64,000 nucleotides of DNA, from positions 1 to 64,000 of the forward strand of contig WOGZ01000095.1 in the NCBI GenBank assembly GCA_009733775.1, read 5' to 3'. The notes under the pieces were generated by a model. That model did no database searches, was not told the origin of the DNA, and saw nothing but the letters and a program-made list of their open reading frames with translations. The DNA is from Alectoria sarmentosa (lineage: Eukaryota; Ascomycota; Lecanoromycetes; Lecanorales; Parmeliaceae). Below are positions 45,691 through 57,129 of this stretch, in pieces. The translations under genes and the position numbers were made by a program. Every line of letters begins with the position of its first letter. The stretch's first letter is position 1.

Positions 45691-46709
45691 TCATCCAATA
45701 ATCACCTTCTCATCCTCTGGAAATTCGTACTCCGGCACCGCCAGATTCAGCGGCGCCGGGCCCTTTCTCGCGCGCCCGGAGATGTCGTAGTGCGAGCCGT
45801 GGCAGGGGCAGAACCAGCCCCCGAAGTCTCCAGATTCGCCAATGGGGACGCAGCCGAGGTGTGTGCATACGCCTGTCATGAGGAATTTGGTGGTTAGATT
45901 GTTGCTGGGCTGGTTGCTGCGATCGAGAGGAAAAGGGAGAAACGTAGATGATGGTAGTGAAATGGGGAAGGGGGGAAGCGTACCTATCATTATCAGCCAT
46001 TCGGGCTTTTTGACACGGTCAGAGTCTGGTTGAGGATCTCGTAGGGTTTCCCATTTTGTGTCTTCGGCTTCTTTGATTTCGTCGGCGGTGCGGTGGCGGA
46101 CGAAGACGGGCTTGCCGCGCCATTTAATGATTACCTGTTCGATGTTGTCAATGGCAACTACGGTGCGTTTTCGTGAGGAGGACGGAGCGTACATTCTTGC
46201 CCTCGGGTATAGCAGCCAAGTCAATCTCGACCTTGGCTTGCGCGAGGATGTCCGCGGAGGCAGACATGTTGACAAGGAAATCTGCATTCGAGCACGATTG
46301 TCAGCCATTGCACCCTCCCACTTTCCCATTACACCCCATAACATGTTCCAACGCTCCCTCAAGACCACCGCGAATCCTCACCTTGCACCGTAGCCTTCGC
46401 CCCCGCCGCCGTCAACAGTCCCATCCCCCCAACCATAAAATATTGAAAAGTCTTATTCGACGTCTCGCCTTTCTTGCTCATATAATTGGCAAAACTCGGT
46501 ATCTTCGTCGTAGGATTCTCCCCGCGATTCTTGAAGGGAGATTCGAAGCGTGGTGTTCGTTCGTATTCCCCAGAGTGACGTTCGACAATGTCGGCTTTGC
46601 AGCGCCGTTGTTGGGTTGCAGCGAGGAATGAAGGATTGATGGTGGATGGGACATGTTGCCGAGGGCAGAGGCGCAGCAGGTTGCTGCGAGCTGCTGGGAG
46701 TGGTGGCAT
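45691..46709 (-). CDS. RIP1: Rieske iron-sulfur subunit of cytochrome bc1 complex
   Basis: Four exons (46709-46382, 46281-46193, 46134-45984, 45872-45691) give 249 residues. It is the 2Fe-2S subunit of mitochondrial complex III. An Arg/Ala/Ser-rich presequence (MPPLPAARSNLLRLCPRQ) leads to the matrix. FANYMSKKGETSNKTFQYFMVGGMGLLTAAGAKA contains the membrane anchor, and DFLVNMSASADILAQAKVE is the hinge region. The cluster ligands lie in CTHLGCVPIG and CPCHGSHYDISGRARKGPAP, and the end is YEFPEDEKVIIG. Introns of 57-111 nt all restore family sequence. Divergent from the pantothenate synthetase gene. Confidence 0.95.
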
Positions 46710-47035
46710 TGTGGAGAGAGTGGAGAGCTTAGATACGATAGAATTGTAGGTGACTATAGGGATCGAGGTTCTACAGGAATTGAAACATACGGCGCTAGAG
46801 TAGCGCCATCTCGCCGTCCCAATTCCACGCTGAAGGTTCTATCACGCACGACGCCGCCGACTCATTCCTACTGTCAGCTCACAATTTGACTCACGATGTG
46901 GTTCCTTGCTCGAAACGGTGCTTGGGAAACTTGGGAAGGCCTTCTTCCCGCAGTTTCGCCCAATTCCATTCCTTTTGGTTAAGCGTGGATATACAAGCTA
47001 CAGTCACAGCTACAGTAATTTCTTCTGCCTTCACC
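46710..47035. promoter_or_regulatory. Divergent promoter RIP1 / PAN6
   Basis: 326 bp between the two start codons. No gene seen and no motif stands out. Confidence 0.5.
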
Positions 47036-48106
47036 ATGCGAACAAGGATCAACGCCCTCAAGCCTCGCAGGGTGACTGGCTTCAATATACTCACCTCGAT
47101 ACAGAATCTCCGTCAGCTGCGCCGTGAAGCGCTGCTCGTAGGGACCACAGTGGGCTTTGTGCCCACGATGGGAGCTCTCCACCAAGGCCACCTCGCCTTG
47201 ATACGACAAGCTGCGAGGGAAAACGACCAAGTCTACGTTTCAATCTATGTCAACCCTACGCAATTTGGTGTCTCTGAGGATCTGAGCTCGTACCCTCGGA
47301 CCTGGAACGCTGATAAAATCAAGCTGGCGGCATTGGAAAATGAGTTCAAGAATGACGACCGAGTAGGCCACCTGAGTACTGTGTTTATGCCGAGTACGGA
47401 AGAGATGTATCCGAGCTCACCTCCAAGCTCTGAGGTCAACGGTCAGGGATCCTTTGTGACCATCACTCCTTTGTCATCGAGACTCGAAGGTACTTCGAGG
47501 CCAGTCTTCTTCCGCGGTGTTGCAACGGTCTGCATGAAGCTCTTGAACATAGTGCAGCCCGAAAGGGTCTACTTTGGGCAAAAGGACATTCAACAGACAT
47601 TTGTGGTCAAACGGATGGTGAAGGATTTCCATCTCAATACCGAGGTGCGTGTTGGCTCGACGATCCGGGAACCGGATGGTCTGGCTATGAGCTCTCGCAA
47701 TATCTTTCTTGGAGAACGGAGACGCAAAGTAGCATTGGTGCTCTTAGACTCGTTCAAGGAGATTCAAAAGGTCTTTGCCAGAGGAGCTAGGAAGAGGCGT
47801 TTCTTGTACATTGCAGCGTTGGACAAGTTGTCCTCTGTCGCAAAACAGCAGTACGCCTTGCCGAGAGAGAAGCGCGCCAGATTCGAGATCGATTATATCT
47901 CGATCGCAGATCCTGACACCATGGACGAATTGGAAGAGGTGGATTCGGAGCGTGGAGCCATACTGAGCGGTGCTATCAAAATGCTTCCACTCGAGGAGCC
48001 TCAAAAAGGAGAAGACACTGGTCTTGGTGGAGGCAAAGCGTCCGTCAGGTTGATCGACAATATAACTTTGGAGCTGCTGTCGGCTAAGGTTGGATATATA
48101 CCATAG
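47036..48106 (+). CDS. PAN6: Pantoate-beta-alanine ligase (pantothenate synthetase, EC 6.3.2.1)
   Basis: A single exon of 356 residues. The enzyme joins pantoate and beta-alanine with ATP to make pantothenate, the precursor of coenzyme A. ATP-binding marks are VGFVPTMGALHQGHLALIR (HIGH-type) and the KMSKS-like region EPDGLAMSSRNIFLG. Substrate-site blocks are VSIYVNPTQFG and VYFGQKDIQQ. The first in-frame ATG is 47036; the longer open frame from 46886 has no ATG before it. Two inserts relative to bacterial PanC are visible, one around PSTEEMYPSSPPSSEV and one before the C-terminal strand. Confidence 0.93.
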   Translation: MRTRINALKPRRVTGFNILTSIQNLRQLRREALLVGTTVGFVPTMGALHQGHLALIRQAARENDQVYVSIYVNPTQFGVSEDLSSYPRTWNADKIKLAALENEFKNDDRVGHLSTVFMPSTEEMYPSSPPSSEVNGQGSFVTITPLSSRLEGTSRPVFFRGVATVCMKLLNIVQPERVYFGQKDIQQTFVVKRMVKDFHLNTEVRVGSTIREPDGLAMSSRNIFLGERRRKVALVLLDSFKEIQKVFARGARKRRFLYIAALDKLSSVAKQQYALPREKRARFEIDYISIADPDTMDELEEVDSERGAILSGAIKMLPLEEPQKGEDTGLGGGKASVRLIDNITLELLSAKVGYIP

Positions 48107-48129
48107 TGGCTGGTGCTGGCAAAACTTGA

Positions 48130-48916
48130 TCACAGATCATTCGTGTGCCTCTGCTTGAATTTCTTGGTTGCTCGGTCCGGAGCCCTGTTCTCGAATTGTG
48201 ATCCATGCAGTTCGAATACCAGATGTGCCGGTATCTCCTTAGTCTTTGCTCTGGCAACCTCCTCCTGATTCAACCTCTGGGTTGATTCAGGTTGTGGAAT
48301 CTCGAAGCGAAAGATCGTATACCTTTTCGGTATGGCTAGAACGGTCAAGATCGTCAGCCCTGAATCCTCATTCGGCTGTTGATGGAGTCTTACTCTTGAG
48401 CACATTCTTCTTCGTAATGATCTGAAACGTGAACTTCGTATCCCTAACCACAATCCCAGCCAGCCCCACCATCCCCACACATCTACTCCTCACAACCGTA
48501 ACTTCCGCTCCATGGTAATCCGCACTCGCGAGCTTACTCCCGGCGCTGTTCCCCGTCACAAACGCCTTCTCGTCCTCTTTCATTCCCAATATCTCCCACA
48601 TGTACCCGACCCACATCCTGTGCAATGGCACATAAATCTCGTACTTCTTCGCCGCGTCCGGAATCTCGTAGATGCCCGAATCCCGCTTCTCCTTCGCGGA
48701 CAGCGGCTTCACCTTCTGGCGCCGCTGTGCTTTTTCCTTCTTCCGGAGCCGCTGGATGCGTCGCTTGGCGCGGGCGTCTTGAGAGTTGCGGTCCGGGGAC
48801 GTGGGGCGGAGGTGGAGCGGCTTGTGCAGGACTTTGTCGACGAAGATGGAGGCGGCGAGGGGGGCCGGGTGGGCTAGGGCCAGGAGATCGTGGGCGATGT
48901 GCTTGTGGTTTGCCAT
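48130..48916 (-). CDS. POP4: RNase P/MRP subunit Pop4 (Rpp29)
   Basis: Two exons (48916-48394, 48335-48130) give 242 residues. Pop4 is a protein subunit of both RNase P (tRNA 5' maturation) and RNase MRP. The N-terminal part has DKVLHKPLHLRPTSPD and a strongly basic stretch (AKRRIQRLRKKEKAQRR). The Sm-like barrel begins YEIYVPLHRMWVGYMWEILG and continues HGAEVTVVRSRCVGMVGLAG and TKFTFQIITKKNVLK. The second exon supplies TIPKRYTIFRFEIPQP and HLVFELHGSQFENRAPDRA, the expected C-terminal block. The upstream frame to 48973 starts with GTG, so ATG 48916 is used. Convergent with PAN6, 23 bp apart. Confidence 0.92.
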
Positions 48917-49402
48917 CAGGACGCTGACGGGGTGTCTGTTTGGTGTCGTGGAAGCGGCAGGCGTTGAGATCACAGGTGAGTCGTTCGCAGATCCGTTATG
49001 CGCTAGTCTGAATCGGGACCCGTAAGAGAAATGGGATAGGACATTTCCTGGTGCATAGGACTCCTGGAGATTTCATATCAAGCTACATAATTCATTCAGC
49101 TTACTCGAGGACTACGAATACGGGAGCCGTTCAGTGAAAGTTGAATAGATTGGATTACATACTGGGTATACGCAATCGAACTAAAAGTATCCCAGCCAAA
49201 TGCGACACAGTGATCTGATGTCACATGAAGATAAAGCCTTTCTGCATCTGCGAACGCCGCCAGCTGGGTATCCAAGCTTGGTGCACCTCGAGGACTCGTT
49301 ACACTCAAGCCGATACATCGCTTCCCGTTACACCTCACAGCCTAGGGTCGCGATGAATTTTCCTTCCTAATAACGAAAACGATGGTCCTCATCAACCTTC
49401 CA
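48917..49402. other. Intergenic region POP4 / SNF2 gene
   Basis: 486 bp containing the POP4 promoter and the 3' end of the SNF2 gene. A minus-strand frame at 49096-49338 has no family character. No gene called. Confidence 0.6.
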
Positions 49403-52400
49403 TTATGCCGAGATACGTTTCGAGCGCTTTGATGGTGTAGGCGTTTGTTTAAAAGATTGTGGGGCAGCTTTCCGTTTTTGACTGCCCGTAGTCTTTGTGA
49501 AGTCTCCGAAACAAGGAGTGCTGATGCCGGAACTACTGCCCAAGGTCGTCCCGTCAGTCAGACTCTCAGCCGGAGTTTGAGACACGGGCTTCTTGGCGAC
49601 TTCTGTAGCAGCTGCAAACAAAGCCTTTTCTTCCACCAAGGCCTCATAACGCGCATCAATCTCAATCTCTTGGTAAGCGCAGTAGTCGCTTGCCTCAGGA
49701 CTCTCCAGATGATGGTCATAACAGCTCGGACATTTGATGTAGAATGCTTGCGTGACTGCTGGGAAACCCAGTAGTTCGTACTCCTTAAGATTTTCGCCAA
49801 TAAGTTGGGTCTTGTCCCAGTCGAGACAATCCTCACAGTAGCCTCTTTCACACCAACGGCTACGCATATTTCCGAGTCAGCATTGCTTTAGTGAAACGAG
49901 TTTGGGAGGAAGGAGCGGAATTTGCTCCCAAACTATGTCTTGCGGCCCAAGAATTCGTACAAAATAGGGTAGAACAATTGCGAAATGTGCGTACCATCGA
50001 TAGAGCATGCCACCAGCCTGAATGATTTTGAAGTCAGTAGTTCTCTTTCGAGGATGGTTCAAGAGACAGAAGACGTGCCTCAGGAGGCGGAAAGGTCTCC
50101 AGCGCCCAAAATATAATGAAAAGCGGAATGATGGATTGAAAAGATGACTTACATCAGTCGTGTTCTGCTGACAGTCCGCACACTGGTGTTGCGGACAGTG
50201 GAAGTGCATTTTGCCCTTGGACTTTGATTTGAAATCTCTGTCAAGGCATGTGTAATGATAGGAGCGGGGACATCCTGAACACAGGATCAGGTTTCCACCA
50301 TCCCAGCAGACCTGGCATTGCTGTAGTATCTTGTCAGCTAGAATAATCGAACAGCTAGTCGAATCACATACCTCCTGATTGACGACCTCTGGCTTTTTCT
50401 CCCTTTTAGGCTCCGCTAATCTTGGATCCTTGCCAGCCATCGTTGGTACCGCTTCCCAATCAGCACAATTCGCACTCTCTTTGGAGACCACGTGACCATC
50501 GACGATAACAGTGGTGTTTTTGCCCACTCTCCTCTCCTCTCGGGACCATTCCTGAGCAATACCGTCGTAACCGGTAGATTCCCTAATCTTGGTATGCTTT
50601 TTGCCGTCAAAGACACGTGCTTCGACCTGCTCGATGCCCTCCAACCATTTCTTCTCCTCTTCTTCCTTCAAAGAAACACCCAGTTGGGTCTGCTCCGAGA
50701 CGTGAATATCCGCAGGCTGATCCTTGCACTTCTGTAACATTGTTGAAAAGTCCCAACTCAGCATCTCATTCACGTCAAGTTCAGGACGTGTGAGTGCCTG
50801 GGCTCCTCGACGAACAAGAGACATCAATTGGGTTGTATCAAGCTGCGGCATGTCATCTTCTGCTGCTTCCACGATCCTACCTCCTGGGCCTTTCTTTCTC
50901 TTTGTTGCCGACTGTAAATGAATATCCCGCATGGATTCGGTTACCTTTGCAGAGAGGTAGAGCTTTTTCTGGATTCTGCCCATCATTTGCTCCTCAACCG
51001 TGCCTTGCGTGCAAAGCTTGTACACCGTCACGGGCTTCTTCTGTCCTATGCGATGGGCACGAGCTTCAGCCTGCAGCATGATCTGTGGATTCCAGTCCTG
51101 ATCGAGCATAACGACATCCGATGCTGTAGCTAGGTTGATTCCCAAGCCACCAGCACGAGTCGAAATTAGCATAACCCGATATTCGGATTCTTCCTGATTG
51201 AACATCCTGATCCCAAGGTTTCGCCTGGCTCTTGAGGTAGATCCGTCGAGTCTCACGTATTTGAACTGTTCTCCTGCGCCCCCGCGCAAGTGTAGAAAGT
51301 CTTCGCAGCAGTCCAGCATACGAGTAAAGCCAGAGAAGATGAGCACTTTCTTCTTTTGCTTTACGACCAGCTCATCAATTATCTTGTCAAGCACGATAAA
51401 CTTCGCCGACGCATGGATGACTAGTTAATTTCCAGAGTCAGCGTCCTTCTTTTAGGAAAAAGAATCGAGAAACGAGACAAATTCAGAGAGCAAAAAGATG
51501 CTTTCGCTGCCGAAACACGGCGTTTCACCAGCGTGTGGCCCCAATTTGCTGTCAAAGAGGAAGAATTTGCTCCGAAATGTACATACCATGCTCTCCTAGA
51601 TAGTATGGGTCGGGCTCTGCATGGGGAAGAATATAAGGATGATTACAACACTACTCTAGATCAGCTATATTCAGTTGGCTTGTCCAGACAAACGTACTTT
51701 GCGTAGTTGCATCAGAAGGTTCATTAGCTTCTTCCAAGCTGTACTCTTGTTTTCGTCCTGTTCCTCGTTCTCGAGGGCTTGACGCATTATCTCTTTGCTT
51801 TCTTCCTACGCAGGTTTCGAAGTCAGCGTTGCTCTCTTTGGGTTAAGACCCCGAGAAATAAGACAAATTTAGGCCTTCTGCTCCCGAAACATGGCATGTG
51901 ACCCCAGGTTACTGCCAAATGGGAAGGATTTACCCGCAAAAGTACGTACCCATTCAATGGCGGCTTCTCCTCCGGATGCTTTGTTCTCTAAAGCTTCTAG
52001 CTCTTCGATGTCCTTTTCTTGCAAAATGCCTCCCTCTTGGGCCTCCTGTTCGAGAGCAACGGCCTCCTTTTGTTGCGCACCTTGAAACAGCTCCTCCAAA
52101 AGCCCCTTGTCGGCGCGAGTCAACAACCTCATGTACCAAAACCTCTGCATAGGAGTCAGAGGAACATAGAGTAGCACTTCCGTCTTTGGTGGGAGATTGA
52201 GGTCCACTCCTGGACTATGCTTCATTCTCCGAAGCATGATGATCTCCAGCAAACGACGTGCATCGTCCATGACCTTAGTACTGACTTGTCCTTTGGTCAG
52301 GTTGAAGGAGGACTTGAATAATTCGGCGGATTTTTCCGTAAAGACCTCAGGATAGAGCCAGTGCAACAATGCCCATAGTTCCACCAGGTTATTTTGCAAC

Positions 52401-54033
52401 GGTGTGCCCGTGAGGATCAAACGATACTCTGCGCCCAGTCCCTGAAGTGCCTTTGATACCAAGCTGAGGTCGTTCTTGATTTTATGTCCTTCATCAAGGA
52501 CGACATAGCTCCAGAGGAAAGCTTTCTTGAACCAACCTTGCTCAGCTAGAAACCCTTCGTAGGTTGTGACGATAAGATCAACACCGCACTCGTCCTGAGC
52601 ATCATCCTGTAAAAAAGGCAGAGTCAGCATGCCTTGTCTAAGGCAAGACCCTGAACAATGAGACACTTCGAAGGTGTATCAATAGTCTTCTGCTCCTGGA
52701 ATATGTCTCGCAACCCGTGAAGTGGTCCGGAACAGGAAAAATTCCTCACGAAATGGTACATACCGTCTCGGAATCTAGATCAATGATGGGCTTGCCAGTA
52801 GCCGTGCGGCGAATGTTCTTCTTTCGGCGCGCTACTCTGGTCTCATTTCCAAAGTTGTCAATGTCGCCCATGGCTATTCTCTTCAATCGATCGCGCTCAT
52901 GTACAGACCCATGGAATCTCAAAACTTTCAAACCAGGAGTCCATCGCCGAGATTCAGCCATCCATGAGCTAAGGACGCTCAAAGGACATACCACGAGACA
53001 AGGTCGAAGCTCAGTACTTGAGGTTGAAAGCTTCCGGCTCTCTTTCAGGTATTGGACCAAAGACAGCGTCTGTAACGTCTTACCGAGACCCATTTCATCA
53101 CCAAGAATTCCAGAAAGACCATTCTTGTGTAAGTAAACCAGGAAAGACAAGCCCAGAAGCTGATAGGGCTTCATTTCCGCCTTGACTCTGCAAATCAATC
53201 AGCCAGATCCCCGCCTCCTGATCCAAAAGGGGAGCTTACCCTGCAGGCTGATGTTCAATGATCTCATAAGGCACGCTCAAATCCTCTTCTCCTTTCTCAT
53301 TCTGCTGACGTTGAGCCACAAGGCGCTGAACGTGGTTACCTTCAGGGAGTAAGGGTAGGAAGACGTCCTTCTTAGCCACAAAGAAGTTTGATCTCTTTCC
53401 GGCTGTCTCAGTATTGACATACTCGCGAAGTTCTTGACGTGATGTTTTTGGAACCGAGGGCTGTGACATAGGCTTTGGTTTTGAATGACTCTTGGTGATC
53501 TTTCTTTTCTTGGCGACACGCTTATCGCCATTTTCCTGTGCCCGTAAGGACAAAGCGAGTTCGTTGGGTTGACGTAAGGCATGCCCCGCAGATGAAAGAC
53601 GGGGGGGTGGAGTTTTCGGTGGCTCAATCTCTTCGAGCTCATTTTCGAGATCGACAAAGCTCACCCGCGTCCGAGGGGCCTTCTTAGGCGTAGAAAATGT
53701 AGAGTCGAGCGATGAAGAGGCGTCAGGATTGTCCGAGTCATCTGATATCTCGTATGAGATCTGCTCCTTTCTGCGGGAGCTACGTTTTTCTTCCATGGCT
53801 ATTGGAAATATCTGGGCAGACAGAAGGTCTGATGAAGGTGATTTCTTTGGTTGGGGTCTTGGAGAGAAAGCGGCAAGTATTTGCGACGCGGTGGTTGAAC
53901 GTGGAGTCTGAGTCTGAGTCGGGGGAATGAGGTGAGGATCAAGGGGAGGGAACGATGCTGTGGGTGTTGCTGGCCATTGCGATTGTGGGGAATCTAACTG
54001 CATATTATGACGAGCCCAAGATCTGTCCTCCAT
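49403..54033 (-). CDS. SNF2-family ATPase with C-terminal PHD finger
   Basis: Nine exons (54033-53240, 53187-52764, 52606-51950, 51805-51698, 51650-51587, 51420-50372, 50320-50153, 50017-49995, 49859-49403) give 1247 residues. It is an ATP-dependent DNA translocase/chromatin remodeler. The N-terminal 260 residues are polar. Helicase blocks: YQLLGLSFLVYL, GILGDEMGLGKT (I), VVCPLSVLSSW (Ia), VVLDEGHKIKN (II), LILTGTPLQNN (III), FSGFTRMLDCCEDF (IV), STRAGGLGINL (V) and QAEARAHRIGQ (VI). After the ATPase a PHD finger (about 1033-1088: CQVCWDGGNLILCSGC, CPQHQCADC) continues over a 23-nt exon into CRWCERGYCEDCLDWD. The exact subfamily (ISWI-like or other) is unclear. Four introns are introner-like copies of 135-166 nt, while three others are 46-52 nt. 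Confidence 0.9.
49860..49994 (-). repeat. Introner-like element copy 2 (SNF2 gene intron 8)
   Basis: Begins GTACGCACATTTCGC, contains AGTTTGGGAGCAAATTCC, and ends GCTGACTCGGAAATATGCGTAG in degenerate form. It follows the 23-nt exon and is the most diverged copy in this gene. Confidence 0.65.
51421..51586 (-). repeat. Introner-like element copy 3 (SNF2 gene intron 5)
   Basis: Begins GTATGTACATTTCGGAGC, has GTTTCGGCAGCGAAAGC in the core and GACGCTGACTCTGGAAAT near the end. Its first 15 bases differ from those of the MFS copy at one position. Confidence 0.8.
51806..51949 (-). repeat. Introner-like element copy 4 (SNF2 gene intron 3)
   Basis: Begins GTACGTACTTTTGCGGG, core ATGTTTCGGGAGCAGAAGG, end ACGCTGACTTCGAAACC followed by TGCGTAG. 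The TGCGTAG end is shared with the MFS copy. Confidence 0.8.
52607..52763 (-). repeat. Introner-like element copy 5 (SNF2 gene intron 2)
   Basis: Begins GTATGTACCATTTCGTGAGG, core ATATTCCAGGAGCAGAAGAC, end region GGCATGCTGACTCTGCC. Closest to the apyrase copy in the CATTGTTCAGGGTCTTGCC block. Confidence 0.8.
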
Positions 54034-54993
54034 TTTGGTGCGAGTGTTGGAAAAGTGAGAAGGACCAAAGCGTTGAAGTTACAGAAGGATGGGTGCTGTA
54101 AGTGAGTTTCACTTTCTGCCGACGAGTGAAGTAGGAACTTTACCCTAAACTTTCGGCACTCTTTTAGGAACTTGATGTTCAAGGCGAGCAATTCCGTTGA
54201 CAGTGAGTGTATAATGCTCCCAAGAAGATGGCGCTGCCTGAAAAGAGGTACAGTACAGTACTCTACTTGGATTATTGACTCCTGGAAGGTCCAGACTCCA
54301 GACGACGTTGCGCTCAAAGAAAACTTAAAGCTGTGACGCGTTTCGCGTAATTACCCGAACCCCTGTCAGTGTCAGTCCCTCGGGTACTTAAAGTAGGTTA
54401 GCCTTTGCTTGGCATTTTGGCACTATGAGATCTTTATCTCCGAACGATCATCAGCACCTTTGGGCATTCCTTACACTACCCAAATAGACAACGCAACCAA
54501 ATCAAGACCCTAATTCAGAGCAGCAGCTATCAGCGCTGCAGACAACGAGAAAACCTCAAACCTCGTTAGAACTAGAAAGTGACATTCGTCGCCCTGGTAG
54601 CGTTCTTTTGCCAAGCTATTCCCGTTGGTAGGACCAAAAGTGACACGCCAAGACTGTAGACTCTCATGAGATCTTCTATTTCAAGAACCCGATATCACTA
54701 TACGCGATTCACGCAATAAAAGGGCACAGATAAGTAGCTGGCACAAGGATATATCTGTGCGAGCCAGAATCGCGGGAGGCGAAGTCAAAGGCGTGAAGGA
54801 AGTTTGTATGAGCCATCCTCAATGGTCACAAGACTCAACCGAAAACGTCACTTCACATTATCACATCGTATAAGACGGCAAGTTCTTCGACTCTCAGGTC
54901 TTGAGTTTTGCATGAATTTCCGCTTCTCCATCCTTGGGTACCTTGACTCGAATCAACAAGACTTGCCTTTGGGTCGTAGGCTCTGCTCTCAGT
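54034..54993. other. Divergent upstream region SNF2 gene / CLR2-like gene
   Basis: 960 bp between two divergent starts. Frames of up to 107 codons on the minus strand (53994-54317) and 65 codons on the plus strand have no family character. No gene called. Confidence 0.6.
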
Positions 54994-57129
54994 ATGGCTG
55001 AATGGAAGCCCGTCTGGATCGCTCGCTCAGATGGCGAGCATGAGATCAAAACGAAAAAGAATGGGCGAGAGCTGAACGCCCCAACAAACGCTCAGCTTGA
55101 TAGGAACTCAGGCGAAAATGATTTCTACGAGCTACTTGATATCGACGACCCTATAGCAATCGAGTGGAAGCGTATTCTAGGCGGCATGCTCCATCGGGAG
55201 CAGAAGGGTCCAACGGATCAGATATGGATCCTTGTGGACTTCCCAGAGAACTACCGCCTGTATAAGCGTTTCAAGGACAAGAAGGAGTCCAAATCTCGTA
55301 CAAGCGATTTATCTAAACCGGCCAAGGCTGATGGAAAAGATGGCAACAAATCTGAAGACTACTATCTATATGGCTATCCTCTAGGTCATAAAAAGCGATT
55401 CAAGAGCGCGGTAGATTTCTTCCCACATTTGTTGTGGCTTGCGCAGGGTACGAGCAATCAGCGTACTGATTGCGAGTGTAAGCAATGCTCTCCCGAATGG
55501 GTTCAAAATGTATCAATTCTGCCTGGAAAAAGCGGCTTTGTTCCGAAGACGGAACCTGCTGCACTTCAAAAAGACACTTCTGCAGTGTTGAGAGACAGCA
55601 TGACACCAAAACCACAGGTGGTCATCAAGCAACGCTCCATGTCCCAAGATAGCAACAAGCTGTCAAAGGCTGTACCCAAAAGTCAACCTCCTATTCCTAA
55701 AGCACCACCTTCAGCTACAAAAGGCCCTTCTCCTGCTCCTGCTCCTGCTGCCAAAGCTGTTCCGCCGGCTCCCAAGATGGCATCTGCACCCCCCAAAGTT
55801 GCCCCACAGCCTACCAACACTTCGATGGCTCGCACTCCTGCTCCTGTTCCAACTCTAGTAGCGCCAACTCCTCTGGCATCAGCGAAGTCTTTGGAACAAG
55901 ACCAAGATGCCCAGTACAGCAAATACGTCTACCGATCCGGCGAGCTCACTTGGTTTAATAGAGGCTCCGCGTGGGGTCTCTCGGTCATCGTCAAGCGTGA
56001 CCTCTTCAAAGATCAGCGCGGTCAGGACAGACCAAGGTACCTCGTGCAGCCTCTCTCTCATCCATTCATTCATCCCACTACGAAGATTATTTCTTCCGAA
56101 GAGGACCTCCGCCCATGGCTTGCATGGAGTGCTCCAGGTCCAACCCATCAAACCCTGGCCTCATCCAGCCAGGACTACAACAGTGTCAACTGGCAAAGTG
56201 TCCTCGACGGCCACTACGGCGTCGGAGACGCAGAGGTCGACGGCAGCATCTACGCCGCCAAGATGATAGACGACAGCTTCACCCTCATCGACCCTCTCAG
56301 CAACAACACGACAACAACAGGCGAGCGCTCCTACAATGGGATCTACTTCGGTGGCGAAAAACTCTGGGTAGGAGAGCCGGTCCGTCTTCGCGTAGGCCAT
56401 GGCCACGACGTAATGATTATCCACCAAATCATCGAAAAACTCAAACAAAATTCCACAAGCGTCACCTCCGCCAGCGTCCATATCGTTGGCGATGTCTATC
56501 GCTATTCCACCATCCCGTACACCGTCGGCCAAGAGCCTGCCGAAAATCCAAACCTCCCAATGCGTCTCCGCCAAGACCTCAAATACCGCAACCGCGTCTC
56601 CATCGCCTCCAAGCGTACAATTTCCTACTGGAAAATCAACCAAGCCGCACTTCGCCTCGGAATTACAGATATCAAAGGCCGCTGGTACGAATCAAGCATC
56701 CTGCTGCCTGTCCTCCACGGCGCAGTGGCATTCCAACAAGATGTCCAGCGGGGCGAGATCACAGATGTGGGCACTTGGATCAACGGACGCGGTGATGCGA
56801 ACAGCGCGCCTGGGAGACCGGGCGTGAGATACAAAGATCGTCTCGAGGCGTTCGGCAGGGCTGTTCCCGCCGGGACGAAGATTAGCAAGGGATTGGATGG
56901 GCCGGCGGAGGAGAATGTGTTTCCTACTCACAATCCGTCGGGCATGCAACCAGCTGTGACGATGACGGCCCAGCCCGGGGCTGATCTGGTGGCTCAGTCG
57001 AGTGCTCAGGGAGGCGGAGGACATGGGCAGCAGGTGCAGGGAGTGAGTGATGGGGATCTTGAGCAGTTTATGGATCTGGATCGGATGGAGGAAGGGTTCA
57101 CGCAGAATTATGTGGGCGGGCAGTTCTGA
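54994..57129 (+). CDS. Clr2-type transcription-silencing protein (SHREC subunit)
   Basis: A single exon of 711 residues from the ATG at 54994; the longer frame from 54934 lacks an ATG. In fission yeast Clr2 is part of the SHREC complex (Clr1, Clr2, Clr3, Mit1) that silences heterochromatin. The N-terminal domain has YLYGYPLGHKKRFKSAVDFFPHLLWLA followed by CECKQC, the expected cysteine motif. A 130-residue Pro/Ala/Lys-rich linker (for example PAPAPAAKAVPPAPKMA) separates it from the second domain, which has YVYRSGELTWFNRGSAWGLS, GIYFGGEKLWVGEPVRLR, VHIVGDVYRYSTIPY and ISYWKINQAALRLGITDIKGRWYESS. The C-terminus is acidic. With the SNF2/PHD gene next door, two chromatin factors are divergent neighbours. 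Confidence 0.85.
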   Translation: MAEWKPVWIARSDGEHEIKTKKNGRELNAPTNAQLDRNSGENDFYELLDIDDPIAIEWKRILGGMLHREQKGPTDQIWILVDFPENYRLYKRFKDKKESKSRTSDLSKPAKADGKDGNKSEDYYLYGYPLGHKKRFKSAVDFFPHLLWLAQGTSNQRTDCECKQCSPEWVQNVSILPGKSGFVPKTEPAALQKDTSAVLRDSMTPKPQVVIKQRSMSQDSNKLSKAVPKSQPPIPKAPPSATKGPSPAPAPAAKAVPPAPKMASAPPKVAPQPTNTSMARTPAPVPTLVAPTPLASAKSLEQDQDAQYSKYVYRSGELTWFNRGSAWGLSVIVKRDLFKDQRGQDRPRYLVQPLSHPFIHPTTKIISSEEDLRPWLAWSAPGPTHQTLASSSQDYNSVNWQSVLDGHYGVGDAEVDGSIYAAKMIDDSFTLIDPLSNNTTTTGERSYNGIYFGGEKLWVGEPVRLRVGHGHDVMIIHQIIEKLKQNSTSVTSASVHIVGDVYRYSTIPYTVGQEPAENPNLPMRLRQDLKYRNRVSIASKRTISYWKINQAALRLGITDIKGRWYESSILLPVLHGAVAFQQDVQRGEITDVGTWINGRGDANSAPGRPGVRYKDRLEAFGRAVPAGTKISKGLDGPAEENVFPTHNPSGMQPAVTMTAQPGADLVAQSSAQGGGGHGQQVQGVSDGDLEQFMDLDRMEEGFTQNYVGGQF

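Noticed and set aside
50018..50152. SNF2 gene intron 7 as a further introner-like copy
   Set aside because: It has the right length (135 nt) but lacks the shared start and the GGGAGCA core. An old, eroded copy cannot be excluded.
56115..56827. Long alternative plus-strand and antisense frames inside the CLR2-like gene
   Set aside because: They are shadows caused by GC-rich third positions of a clearly conserved coding sequence.
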